A DNA stretch of 64,000 nucleotides from UBA4427 sp045106235 (GTDB taxonomy: Bacteria; Myxococcota_A; UBA9160; UBA4427). The notes below the pieces were generated by a model that worked only from the letters and a program-made list of their open reading frames with translations, was not told the DNA's origin and did no database searches. The DNA lies in the NCBI GenBank assembly GCA_045106235.1, contig JBGCEJ010000006.1:1-64000 (forward strand), given 5' to 3'. This document shows, one piece after another, positions 44,259-52,753 of the stretch (the stretch's first letter is position 1; every line of letters starts with the position of its first letter). A program made the position numbers and the translations under genes.

Positions 44259-45421
44259 GTGTCGTCCCGGCTGCTGTCCGTGAAGTCGACGCGGCGTTAG
44301 TGAGGGTAGATCGCTCGACGGAGTTTCTTCGCCTCGTGACGCCGATCAACACGGAGCAGGCCTGGGAAGATTTCGATCGATCCAACTTTGAGCGTGAACC
44401 CCGTTTTGTTCTGCCGCCACTCGACGCGGCACCACGCGAAGCTCTCGCAGCATTGGAGGCGGTTCCTGTTGCTGGCGTCGCGCACGCCGCGCTTCAGCGA
44501 ATCTTCGGCGACCACTGCGAGCAGTTGCATCGCAAACTTCGCATGCTCGAGTCACGGAACACGCCCGCCTTCGTGGCGGGAAGTCTCGAGGTCTTCGGCG
44601 GCGCAGATCCTGGGCTACTCCGTGAGGCCGAGAGCGTGCTCGAACGGGTCGCGTCACCTAGCACACAGGCATCAGGCGAGATCGTGACAGTAGACGCATT
44701 CGCACGGATCGCGCGGGAGGAATTGGCGCACTACGAGGCCATCTATCCGGAGTTCAGCTCCGTAGTCGAGATCGATCCGAACAGCTCCGGATTGGTCGTT
44801 TCGCATGGCCGCCTTCGAGTTGGAGCGGGCGCGCAGATATCCCGAAGTAGGGTCGAAGCGTTGCTCGCCCACGAGATCGGCACGCACGTGGTCACCTATG
44901 TCAACGGCAAGTCGCAGCCTATCCAACTGCTGTCATCCGGGCTTGCCGGCTACGAAGAGCTTCAGGAGGGCCTAGCATCCTTTGCAGAGTATCTGGTCGG
45001 CGGGCTCAAAGCGGATCGCATGCGACAGCTCGCGGCGCGCGTGGTGGCCGTTCACCTGATGATCGAAGGAGCCGGCTTCATCGATATCTTTCGAAGGCTC
45101 CACGCTACGTTGGCGTTCCCGCCACGAGAGGCCTTCCTGATTTCCATGCGAGTCCTTCGAGGAGGGGGACTAACCAAGGACGCCATCTACTTGCGCGGGC
45201 TATCGAGGCTGCTGAGTTACCTGCGGGAGGAGGGCGATTTCGAGGAATTAATGCTCGGGAAGTACGCGCTCGGTCAACAGCCGTTCATTCGCCAATTGCG
45301 GGACGAGGGCGTACTCCATGGATCAGTCGTGCTTCCGCGGCATCTCGCCGCCGACGGATCTCTCGCCCGCCTCGCTCGCGCTCGTCTAGGGATCTCGATG
45401 CCGGATCTCGTGTCCTCGTGA
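44255..45421 (+). CDS. DUF1704 metallopeptidase (QEGLA motif, MATCAP-like)
   Basis: A 388-aa protein of the DUF1704 family, known in animals as the MATCAP tubulin-tyrosine carboxypeptidases and in bacteria as 'QEGLA motif' proteins. The zinc site is LLAHEIGTHVVTYVNG (HExxxH) and the QEGLA stretch YEELQEGLASFAEYLVGG follows about 45 residues later. A helical C-terminal region (RLLSYLREEGDFEELMLGKYALGQ) completes the domain. The start overlaps the ATP-grasp stop by 4 bp. Removal of C-terminal residues added by the upstream ligase is an attractive inference. Confidence 0.87.
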   Translation: MSVVPAAVREVDAALVRVDRSTEFLRLVTPINTEQAWEDFDRSNFEREPRFVLPPLDAAPREALAALEAVPVAGVAHAALQRIFGDHCEQLHRKLRMLESRNTPAFVAGSLEVFGGADPGLLREAESVLERVASPSTQASGEIVTVDAFARIAREELAHYEAIYPEFSSVVEIDPNSSGLVVSHGRLRVGAGAQISRSRVEALLAHEIGTHVVTYVNGKSQPIQLLSSGLAGYEELQEGLASFAEYLVGGLKADRMRQLAARVVAVHLMIEGAGFIDIFRRLHATLAFPPREAFLISMRVLRGGGLTKDAIYLRGLSRLLSYLREEGDFEELMLGKYALGQQPFIRQLRDEGVLHGSVVLPRHLAADGSLARLARARLGISMPDLVSS

Positions 45422-45679
45422 TCCGCAGTCCATGGCATGGAAGGGGTTCGCCCCCTTGGCCCTGCGCGACACGAGTCGCGAGAGTCGAAGCCTGAACCGA
45501 GGTCAAGAACGGGTTTTCAGATTGTAACTATGTCCGGTATCGGCGGTCTTCTGCTAACCGGATGTCGCGTTACGCCGAGCGGGTCGCGCTAGAAAGTCGT
45601 GTGGTCTAGTCGAAATTTCCACTAGTCCGTTTGCATCTGAAGACACGAAGACTGCGCGTTTGCGGAGCCAAATTTCGAC
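45422..45679. other. gap at the end of cargo C
   Basis: About 260 bp without a recognisable gene or terminator, running up to the third conserved TTGACC leader. Confidence 0.4.
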
Positions 45680-45763
45680 TTGACCTAAAGTTGACCTAAG
45701 TGTCCGTCACGCACCTCTACGCACCGTAAACCTCGTAAACACCAATGAATTCAAGGATCGGAA
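45680..45763 (+). repeat. island leader copy 3: paired TTGACC sites and 84-bp block
   Basis: TTGACC at 45680 and 45691 (11 bp apart), then the same block as at 30913 and 38060 with a few substitutions. It ends 84 bp later at CACGTTGCC. Confidence 0.85.
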
Positions 45764-45840
45764 CACGTTGCCAACGGCAGGGGGAGCTGAGAGCGATCAG
45801 CGAGCGACGAGTATGAGAGGTCGCAGACCTCGAAGGGGAT
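45764..45840 (+). repeat. recombined tRNA-core/purine-block junction, copy 3
   Basis: The sequence begins as tRNA fragment A (CACGTTGCCAACGG) but continues as the purine block (GAGCTGAGAGCGATCAGCGA). Terminator A and the intervening roughly 120 bp present in copies 1 and 2 are missing. The switch lies within TGCCAACG, the part shared by both. A hairpin GAGGTC-GCA-GACCTC (45817-45831) precedes fragment B3. Confidence 0.78.
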
Positions 45841-45868
45841 GCCAGTTCGAATCTGGTCTCGTGCTCCA
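45841..45868 (+). repeat. tRNA-Gly 3' fragment, copy B3 (28 bp)
   Basis: Exact copy of the last 28 nucleotides of tRNA-Gly including CCA, followed by terminator B. Confidence 0.92.
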
Positions 45869-45874
45869 CTTAAA

Positions 45875-45915
45875 CCCCCGATTGTTCTCGTGTATACGAG
45901 ATGGTCGGGGGTTTT
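45875..45915 (+). terminator. terminator B after fragment B3
   Basis: CCCCCGA pairs with TCGGGGG around the inner CTCGT/ACGAG hairpin (loop GTAT), followed by TTTT. It is homologous to the terminator after tRNA-Gly. Confidence 0.88.
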
Positions 45916-46110
45916 CTGTTGTTAGGCCTAGTTGACCAATACTTGACCTAGGTGAGCTCTACTCGTGAGGCGAACGGCGAAGCATGCTTTCTAGGGAAGC
46001 AGGTCAAGTCTTGAGCGTCGGTTGTGCTTCGAGTCGACGACGCGATTCGTGTGCAACGTGATGGTTGCGTCCAGGACACAAGGCGTATACCGAGTCCTTC
46101 TTGTCCTCAT
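45916..46110 (+). repeat. island flank copy 4
   Basis: TGTTGTTAGG is followed by TTGACC at 45932 and 45943. Then AACGTGATGGTTGCGTCC (a decayed inverted repeat) and GGCGTATACCGAGTCC match the other flanks. It is the shortest and most diverged copy. Confidence 0.75.
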
Positions 46111-46797
46111 TGGTCTCATAGGCGCCTCGAGCCGCGGCCTCTGTTTGTCTGCGAGGCTCGGTGAGTCCGCCGCGCCGATTGCGATGCCCCGGGGATCGGG
46201 GATTGGGCCACCCACTATTCGTGGTATTCAGGTCTCTTGGCTACTTCTTGGCTATGAGGGCTGCGCAGTAAGCGGATTCAAAGGAGTTTCCGATTGCGCG
46301 AGACTTGCAGCGCCGCCGGCCGGCGCGAAATTGATCTTCCGACGTAGCGAAGTTCGGTTGGAGCGATCGCCTGTCGAACGCCCGGACAGGGTCACGACTG
46401 GCTTGGTGGCGCTATCGTCTCGATGTTGAGCTGACCCTCTAGACCCGCCAGACGATGAACGAAGAACCCTTGATAGTCCGGCGACATTCCCATCTGGGTC
46501 AGGGCGGCGCGAGCGGGTAGACGGAGGTAAGGGGCCCCCTATGGGCGTTTGTGAACCAGAATCTTCTCGAAAGTTGGGATTCGGACCGCACATTTCCGGC
46601 TTGAGAAGCAGAGTTGCCGATTTGTGGGGCATCAGGTGCGAGGATGGGCCGATTTCGATCAAGTGGGTGTCGTTGCTTTTTAGGCCCTGCCTACCTCCTG
46701 GATGGGGAGCGCCGGTGCGTTGAGGAAACCGGTTGCGATTCTTTGGGGAACCGATGCCGAGTAAGAGACGGTCTTGGAGCTCCTTATTACGATGGAT
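46111..46797. other. gene-poor stretch at the start of segment D
   Basis: Nearly 690 bp with no recognisable gene. Open frames on both strands (46022-46429 plus; 46252-46662 minus) show no family motif and poor codon character. It may hold a decayed gene, but I cannot name one. Confidence 0.45.
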
Positions 46798-48843
46798 CTA
46801 GGCGGATCCCGAATCCGATTCTCCTCTGTCGGGGGCGGAACCTGGCTGAATGAGCGGTAGCCGGATGCTGAACCTGGTCCCTACGCCATCCTCCACTTCG
46901 AAGTCCAAGATTCCGCCATGCTTTTCAGCGATTGATTGATAGGCGATCGAAAGACCCTGCCCAGTTCCCTTGCCGACACCCTTGGTTGTAAAGAAGGGAT
47001 CAAATACCCGTGCTCTCGCGGTCTCAGGAATGCCTCCACCATCATCTTCGATCAAGACACGTGCATAGTCGTCCTCCAGCAGTGTCGAGATCCGAACCTT
47101 TCCCAGAGTGGCAGTTCCTTCTCTATGCTGCTCGATTGCGTGGGCCGCGTTGACGACGATGTTGAGGATGCACTGCTTGATCTCGCCGGCGTGGCAGGGG
47201 ATGGTCGGTAAATCGTCCGCGAGGTCGAGTTCGACTTCGGCGACGTATTTCCATTCATTGCGCGCAACTGTGACTGTGCTTTCGATCGAACGATTGAGAT
47301 CGACCGTCTGAAAGCCCTCCGCTCCAGGATGCGAGAAGTCCTTCATCGCCTTGACGATCTCCGCGACTCGAGAAATCCCATCTCGCGATTGTGCGACTGC
47401 GCCAGGAAGCTCTTTGATCAAGAAGTCGATGTCCGCTCTCTGAGCCGATTCGCGGAGCGTAATTAATGACGGGGGCAAGGCTGTCGCCTCGGCCTGCTCC
47501 GAGCCCGTTTCTTCCAGCACCGCGTCGACGGACTCAAGGATTTCTACAAGGTCTGCCAGTGAGTCGTCTAGAAATTCGAGGTTGTCGCTGACAAACTGCG
47601 CTGGTGTATTGATTTCATGCGCAATGCCCGCGGCGAGCTGTCCGATCGATTCGAGTTTCTGTGCCTGAAGCAACTTTGATTCGATTTCGCGCTGTTCGGA
47701 GATGTCTCGCATCATCGCTGCGAATGCGAGGTCCTCATTCACCGTGAATCGGCTGACGGTCATGACCAGCGGAAAGTGGTCTCCATTGCTCCGCTTCCCG
47801 CTGACCTCCCGTGGTCGCCTGAGCGTCTTGTCGTCTCCGAATCCGTATGTTGCGATCCATGCACGTACGGCATCACGGTCGTTCTCGTCGAAGAGATCAT
47901 CGAACTTGCGGCCGATGGCATTGGATCCGTCGACTCCGAAGATTTCAGCGGCGGCGTGGTTGAAGGCTGAGATCTCTCCCGCCTTGTCGAATGCGACGAT
48001 GCCGTCAGCGGCCGCCTCTAGGATCGCTTTCGTCCATTCTTCACTCGCGCGAAGGTTGAGTGTCACTCCCTGCAGACGGCGGTCAATGATGCTGCTGATG
48101 ATGGAGAGGCCGAGGATGAGTCCTGTGGCGATCCAGACGCCGAGGCCGAGCTGTCCGGGAGACAGAACGTTCGAGGGAACGACGCGATCCATGTCATGAA
48201 AGTGGAAGGAGGCCATCATGGCGGTGTAGTGCATCCCGGCCACAGCAAGGCCCATCAGCAGGGCACTCGCAGCAAGTCCAGCGCGGTCGAACCTGAATAC
48301 ATGGTGGAAGCGAAGTTTGGCGGCCAGAGAGAGCGTAGCGAGTCCATGCGCCACCAGAATAGAGAACGCGAACATTCTGGGCTCGTAGACCGTGTTCGCT
48401 TGCATGACCATCGCCGTCATGCCGAGATAGTGCATGGTGCCGATGCCACCGCCCATGAGGAGCCCCCCGACGTTAAGTCGAAGCCAGCTCGGGTTCGATC
48501 CGCGCATAATATGGAGGGCGACGGCACTGGCGCCGATGCCGGGAAGCAACGAGAGCGCAGTGATGCTCATGTCGTAGGCGACGGGCATGTTCATCTCGTA
48601 CGCGAGCATCCCAACGAAATGCATCGTCCAGATCCCGAAGCCCATCGCCAGCGAACCTGCCACAAACCATGTTCGCCGCGAGAGAGCCGTTCGTGCATGG
48701 ACCACACGTTCAGTCGTTAGGAGGGAGGAGTAGGCGGCGAGAGCGGCGATTGAGACCGACAACAATACGAGTCCCGGGCTCAGGGTACCCGTCATGGCCT
48801 GGCTCAGATCGTGGCTTTCGTTAATGAAGGTCAAAGAATGCAA
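46798..48843 (-). CDS. MHYT-sensor PAS histidine kinase
   Basis: A 681-aa membrane sensor kinase. Residues 15-240 form an MHYT domain with three motifs, TMHFVGM, TMHYLGM and GMHYTAM, which are proposed to bind copper and sense O2, CO or NO. A PAS domain follows (about 265-385). HisKA comes next, with phospho-acceptor IAHEINTPAQFV, and then a HATPase domain with NIVVNAAHAIEQ, DDGGGIPETARARVFDPFFTTK and GTGQGLSI. It is divergent from two response regulator genes and is their likely partner. Confidence 0.93.
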   Translation of the reverse strand: MHSLTFINESHDLSQAMTGTLSPGLVLLSVSIAALAAYSSLLTTERVVHARTALSRRTWFVAGSLAMGFGIWTMHFVGMLAYEMNMPVAYDMSITALSLLPGIGASAVALHIMRGSNPSWLRLNVGGLLMGGGIGTMHYLGMTAMVMQANTVYEPRMFAFSILVAHGLATLSLAAKLRFHHVFRFDRAGLAASALLMGLAVAGMHYTAMMASFHFHDMDRVVPSNVLSPGQLGLGVWIATGLILGLSIISSIIDRRLQGVTLNLRASEEWTKAILEAAADGIVAFDKAGEISAFNHAAAEIFGVDGSNAIGRKFDDLFDENDRDAVRAWIATYGFGDDKTLRRPREVSGKRSNGDHFPLVMTVSRFTVNEDLAFAAMMRDISEQREIESKLLQAQKLESIGQLAAGIAHEINTPAQFVSDNLEFLDDSLADLVEILESVDAVLEETGSEQAEATALPPSLITLRESAQRADIDFLIKELPGAVAQSRDGISRVAEIVKAMKDFSHPGAEGFQTVDLNRSIESTVTVARNEWKYVAEVELDLADDLPTIPCHAGEIKQCILNIVVNAAHAIEQHREGTATLGKVRISTLLEDDYARVLIEDDGGGIPETARARVFDPFFTTKGVGKGTGQGLSIAYQSIAEKHGGILDFEVEDGVGTRFSIRLPLIQPGSAPDRGESDSGSA

Positions 48844-49359
48844 AATTAACTCCCTGAATCCTGTCGCTGCGACGTTAAGGGAGTCCTGTGCGGGCGCGAT
48901 ATGACTTTTCTATCTGCACGGAAGCTAGGTCGGAAGCCCATGGTCGTCGGTGATTCGGTGCGTATCGGCTGATCCTTGATAGATACACATCCTCCGAAAC
49001 GTGGAATCTGGACCCACCGAAAGCCGGACCTCAGAATCTTCTTTTTTAGAGTGGGCCATTTTGACTCAAAGTGAGGCGGACGGTCCACTATACGCAAAGA
49101 TGCGTCGAATGGTTACTGATTGCAGGATTGAGAATTAGTAGTTCACCCGATCGGGCGGATTGCTTTGGTAGCCGATGAGTGACCTATGCATCGTTCAGAC
49201 CGGCTCTCTCGATCAATCGTAGTGGGAACATTATGGACGAGCGGAATTATGGGGCGATTGTACCTGGTGCGGTGTCCGGGGGGCGCTGTGGATTTATATG
49301 TTAGTCCATGTTGACTCGGGACGAGTCAAAGGGCGAAAAGGGTATGGAGGCCTCGGATC
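48844..49359. promoter_or_regulatory. divergent intergenic region, kinase / response regulators
   Basis: About 515 bp without a gene. It includes a perfect 19-bp palindrome just upstream of the regulator gene and a TTTTGACTCAAAGTGAG half-site near 49057-49073 nearer the kinase. Promoters for both operons should be here. Confidence 0.5.
49311..49329. promoter_or_regulatory. 19-bp palindrome upstream of the HDOD response regulator
   Basis: TTGACTCG and CGAGTCAA form a perfect inverted repeat around GGA, 30 bp before the ATG at 49360. It could be an operator or an RNA hairpin in the leader. A related TTGACTC occurs upstream near the kinase gene. Confidence 0.55.
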
Positions 49360-50553
49360 ATGACGAAGGTGCTTTTTGTAGACGATGAACAAAGTGCGCT
49401 TGACGGTCTTCGCCGATCTTTGCATAAGCACTGTAAGGATTGGGAAATGCGCTTTGCCGTCGGAGGGGAGGAGGCGATCGCGCTGATGGCCGAGCAGGCG
49501 CCGGACGTGTTGATCAGCGACATGCGAATGCCAGGGATGGACGGATCGGCACTCCTGCGCGTCGCTCAGGAACGCTGGCCGGGGACTGCTCGACTTCTGC
49601 TGAGCGGATACTCTGATTCGGAGGCAATTATGCGCTCCACGCTCGTGGCCCATCAGTTCATGAGCAAGCCCTGCGACGGTGAAGAGCTTCGCGAGACGGT
49701 CGATCGCGCCAGCGCGCTTACACGGCTGATCGGGGACCCTGCCGTCCGGGATGCGATTGGTGAGGTCGACAAACTGCCAGCTGTACCCGAAACGTATCGC
49801 CAGTTGACGAAGGTTTTGGCGCTCGGGGAGGTGTCACTCGACATGGTGGGCAAGGTCGTTGCCAAGGATCCCGTCATCGCGGCGAAACTGCTCCAGCTCG
49901 TGAATTCGTCATTCTTCGGTTTGTCTCGTTCCATCAAGGAAGTGAGGGACGCGGTCTCGCATCTGGGCCTCGACGTAGTCCGCGACCTCGTGCTGACCCT
50001 CGGCGCGTTCTCTTGTCCGGGAGTGCCAGAGGCCACCCAGCGGACACTCAGGGCGGTCGCGAAGCGCTCGATGGCGGTGGCGACGGTCGCGCGCGCGATT
50101 GCGCCGGAGGAACATGCCGACGCCGCGTATTCTGCGGGTCTCCTCGTGGATGTTGGTCAGACAGTCATCGCAATGAGGATGCCGGAGGGCTTCGAGAGAG
50201 TCGCTGCCCAGTGCGCTTCCGGGCTCTCGCCGCGAGTCGAGACCGAGCGCGAAGTCATCGGCGCTGATCATGCGGCGATTGGAGCATTCCTTCTCACACA
50301 GTGGGGGCTTCCGTATGACCTAACGAGCTCTGTCGCGTTCTGTCACCGGCCATCGGAATTGGGCTGTGATGCAGCTCCGATCCTCACGGCACTTCATGTG
50401 GCCGACGCTTTGGTCGAGGAGGTCGTCGATAGCAGCTGGCGCGAGGGCGCAGTGTTCGATCACGAGTATCTGGAGCGAGCGCGCGCGCTCGAGCAGGTCG
50501 AAGAGTGGCGTGGTGCGGCCAGTGTCGCGCTTGCCACAACCGAGGACGATTGA
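49360..50553 (+). CDS. response regulator with HDOD output domain
   Basis: A 397-aa protein. The receiver domain (1-120) has VLFVDDEQ, phospho-acceptor Asp in VLISDMRMPGMDG and the switch Lys in FMSKPC. An HDOD domain (about 130-330) follows: LPAVPETYRQLTKVL, DPVIAAKLLQLVNSSFFGL, VRDAVSHLGLDVVRDLVL. HDOD domains lack HD-domain metal residues and mediate signalling. The stop overlaps the next regulator by one base (TGATG). It is divergent from the MHYT kinase. Confidence 0.92.
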   Translation: MTKVLFVDDEQSALDGLRRSLHKHCKDWEMRFAVGGEEAIALMAEQAPDVLISDMRMPGMDGSALLRVAQERWPGTARLLLSGYSDSEAIMRSTLVAHQFMSKPCDGEELRETVDRASALTRLIGDPAVRDAIGEVDKLPAVPETYRQLTKVLALGEVSLDMVGKVVAKDPVIAAKLLQLVNSSFFGLSRSIKEVRDAVSHLGLDVVRDLVLTLGAFSCPGVPEATQRTLRAVAKRSMAVATVARAIAPEEHADAAYSAGLLVDVGQTVIAMRMPEGFERVAAQCASGLSPRVETEREVIGADHAAIGAFLLTQWGLPYDLTSSVAFCHRPSELGCDAAPILTALHVADALVEEVVDSSWREGAVFDHEYLERARALEQVEEWRGAASVALATTEDD

Positions 50554-51671
50554 TGAGTCATAGTCGAATTCTCTGCGTAGATGACGAGCAGAACGTGCTG
50601 GATGGACTCCGGCGAAACCTGCGTCGCGACTTTGACGTCACGATTGCCCTCGGCGGGGCAGAAGGTCTGAAGGTACTCGAATCCGAGGATTTCGAGGTCG
50701 TGGTGTCTGATTACCAGATGCCGGAAATGAGCGGGGCTGAATTCCTTGGCCAGGTTCGTGAGCGCTGGCCGCACGTCACGCGCATCTTGCTGACGGGCAA
50801 TGCCGATCTAGACGCCGCGATCAAAACGGTCAACGAAGGCCATGTCTACCGGTTTCTTCTCAAGCCCTGTCCGAAGGAGGTCCTGATTCCCGCGCTCAAA
50901 TCGGCGTGTGAGTTGAACCGCCTGGTGCGGGCGGAGCAGGTCCTTCTCCAGGATACGCTTCATGGCGCGGTTCGACTATTGATGGATGCGCTTTCTCTGG
51001 TGAGCCCTGACGCCTTTGGTCACTGTGGTCAGGTCGCGAGTCGGGCGGGCGAGATCGCATCGGATCTTGGAGTGGATGAGCCATGGAAGGTTGAAATGGC
51101 GGCGCTCCTTGCGCAGGTCACGCTTGTCACGCTTCCGACCGAGACGGCCGAGAAGCTGAGGTCTGGCGAGGAACTTTCACGCGATGAACGCCAGATGGTG
51201 GAACGGCTGCCTGCGGTGGGGAGCAAGCTGCTCGCTCCGCTGCCAAGGATCGAAGACGTGTGTGAACTCGTCGAACAGCAGGGGGCGCCCTGGGGCGCAG
51301 GCGCGAGGCCCGAAACCAATCCTTCGTTGGGTGCCTCGGTCTTACGTGCCTGCATCGACGCAGAACTCGTCGCGGCGCAGGGTGTACCATTCGCCGCTGT
51401 AATTCATACGCTCAAGCAGCGCAAGGATTTCTATCCGGAGTCCGTACTCGAATGCCTGGAACGGCATCCGCCGGACGAAGCGGACCAGGGGCGGGAGATA
51501 TCCGCGATCGATGTCGTAGCGGGGATGGTCCTGCTCGACCCCATTCAATCGGTCGACGGGCGACTGCTCGTTGCGTCCGGGAGTACCCTGACGACCGCGA
51601 CCGTCGAACGCATCCGGAATTTTTGTACCAACACGGAGATTAAGGAGCCCATTCGCGTGATGGGGGGATGA
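50553..51671 (+). CDS. response regulator with degenerate HD-type output domain
   Basis: A 372-aa protein. The receiver is clear: ILCVDDEQNVLDGLRRNL, VVVSDYQMPEMSG and FLLKPCPKEV. The following region aligns in outline with HD-GYP regulators (DALSLVSPDAFGHCGQVASRAGEIASDLG, AALLAQVTLVTLP), but the His-Asp pair is replaced by AQ and no GYP motif is seen. It is therefore unlikely to be a c-di-GMP phosphodiesterase. The ATG at 50553 sits in the stop of the HDOD gene, so the two are coupled. Confidence 0.82.
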   Translation: MSHSRILCVDDEQNVLDGLRRNLRRDFDVTIALGGAEGLKVLESEDFEVVVSDYQMPEMSGAEFLGQVRERWPHVTRILLTGNADLDAAIKTVNEGHVYRFLLKPCPKEVLIPALKSACELNRLVRAEQVLLQDTLHGAVRLLMDALSLVSPDAFGHCGQVASRAGEIASDLGVDEPWKVEMAALLAQVTLVTLPTETAEKLRSGEELSRDERQMVERLPAVGSKLLAPLPRIEDVCELVEQQGAPWGAGARPETNPSLGASVLRACIDAELVAAQGVPFAAVIHTLKQRKDFYPESVLECLERHPPDEADQGREISAIDVVAGMVLLDPIQSVDGRLLVASGSTLTTATVERIRNFCTNTEIKEPIRVMGG

Positions 51672-51787
51672 TCGACCCAACCGGCACGGCCGGGTGCCGC
51701 ATGGGCGACACTGATCTGTCGCTTGTTGCGCGATCCGCGCGTATGGGACCCACGAGGGGGAGGGGCACGTCCCTCGTGCCTGGCGGG

Positions 51788-52657
51788 TCAAGCGGGTGCT
51801 ACGGGGCGTTCGCCTCGGAGTGTGATCTTCTCCATGCGTCGGGGCTGTGGATAATAGTCGTAGACCGCGTAGTGCTGGACCGCGCGATTGTCCCACATAA
51901 CAAGGGTGTCCCGTTCCCAATGGATGCGCTGTTGGTTCTCGGGAATGCTCGGCTGCTCGAAGAGGAAGTTCAGCACCGACTGGCTCTCTTGCTCGGTCAT
52001 GCCCTTGATTCGGATCGTGAACTGCCGGTTGGCGAAGAGTACCTTGCGCCCGCTAACCGGGTGCTGGGTCACGACCGGGTGGGTGGGGTTCGGCCAGCGC
52101 TCCTCCATCTCTCGCAGGACCTGTCGCGACTTTGCGTCATGCGACAAGAAGTTTCGGTACGGCTTGATGTCGTGCACGGCTTCGAGTCCGGACAAGAAGC
52201 GTTGCCAATGATCGCTTAGGCCTTCGTAGGCGGCGGTCATGCTGGCGATCAACGTATCGCCGCCACGTTCGGGAGCGACGACGGACCGTACAATCGAGGC
52301 CGACGGGGGCTCTGCTCGAAATGTCTCGTCGGAATGCCAGATGTCGGCATGTTGACTCTGCTTGAGCCCATCCTGAGTCTGGATAACGACGAGTTCCGGG
52401 AACTCGGGAGGCTCGGGGGGAGGGAAGGGGTGGATCATCGGTTCGCCGAGCTGTCGAGCGAATTCGAGGTGTTGCCTCGAGCTGATCGCCTGGTTTCGAA
52501 AGACGAGGAACTCATGCTCGGCGAACGCACATTGGATCCGGTTCACATCTTCCGCGGACAGCGCTTCTTCGAGTGATACACCGCGGATCTCGGCGCCCAG
52601 GTTGGGTGAAATAGACAGAGGATCGATTGCCAGATTAGACTGCTGACCGCTTTTCAT
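51788..52657 (-). CDS. TauD/TfdA-family dioxygenase
   Basis: A 289-aa Fe(II)/2-oxoglutarate dioxygenase. It has the iron pair in IWHSDETFRAEPP, the distal His in MWDNRAVQHYAVYDYYPQPRRM and the 2-oxoglutarate Arg in the same stretch. The overall style matches taurine or alkylsulfate dioxygenases. ATG at 52657 has AGGAGG on its strand. It is divergent from a LysR gene 96 bp away, the usual regulator arrangement. It differs clearly from the cargo B member. Confidence 0.92.
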   Translation of the reverse strand: MKSGQQSNLAIDPLSISPNLGAEIRGVSLEEALSAEDVNRIQCAFAEHEFLVFRNQAISSRQHLEFARQLGEPMIHPFPPPEPPEFPELVVIQTQDGLKQSQHADIWHSDETFRAEPPSASIVRSVVAPERGGDTLIASMTAAYEGLSDHWQRFLSGLEAVHDIKPYRNFLSHDAKSRQVLREMEERWPNPTHPVVTQHPVSGRKVLFANRQFTIRIKGMTEQESQSVLNFLFEQPSIPENQQRIHWERDTLVMWDNRAVQHYAVYDYYPQPRRMEKITLRGERPVAPA

Positions 52658-52731
52658 CGTTTTACCGCTGCCTCCTTCTAGCTATAGGAAGGATTACAAG
52701 CTGCAATCCATTCGTGCTATCGATTGTTTGA

Positions 52732-52747
52732 ATCTTATGGATAAGGA
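52732..52747. promoter_or_regulatory. candidate LysR-type operator
   Basis: ATCTTAT-GG-ATAAGGAT is a short AT-rich dyad directly upstream of the LysR start at 52754, in the TauD-LysR divergent gap. A LysR regulator would be expected to bind here; no binding is shown. Confidence 0.35.
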
Positions 52748-52753
52748 TATCTA

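Noticed and set aside
46022..46662. Possible decayed integrase at the start of segment D
   Set aside because: I looked on both strands for the catalytic R..HxxR..Y pattern and found none; the open frames have no recognisable motif.
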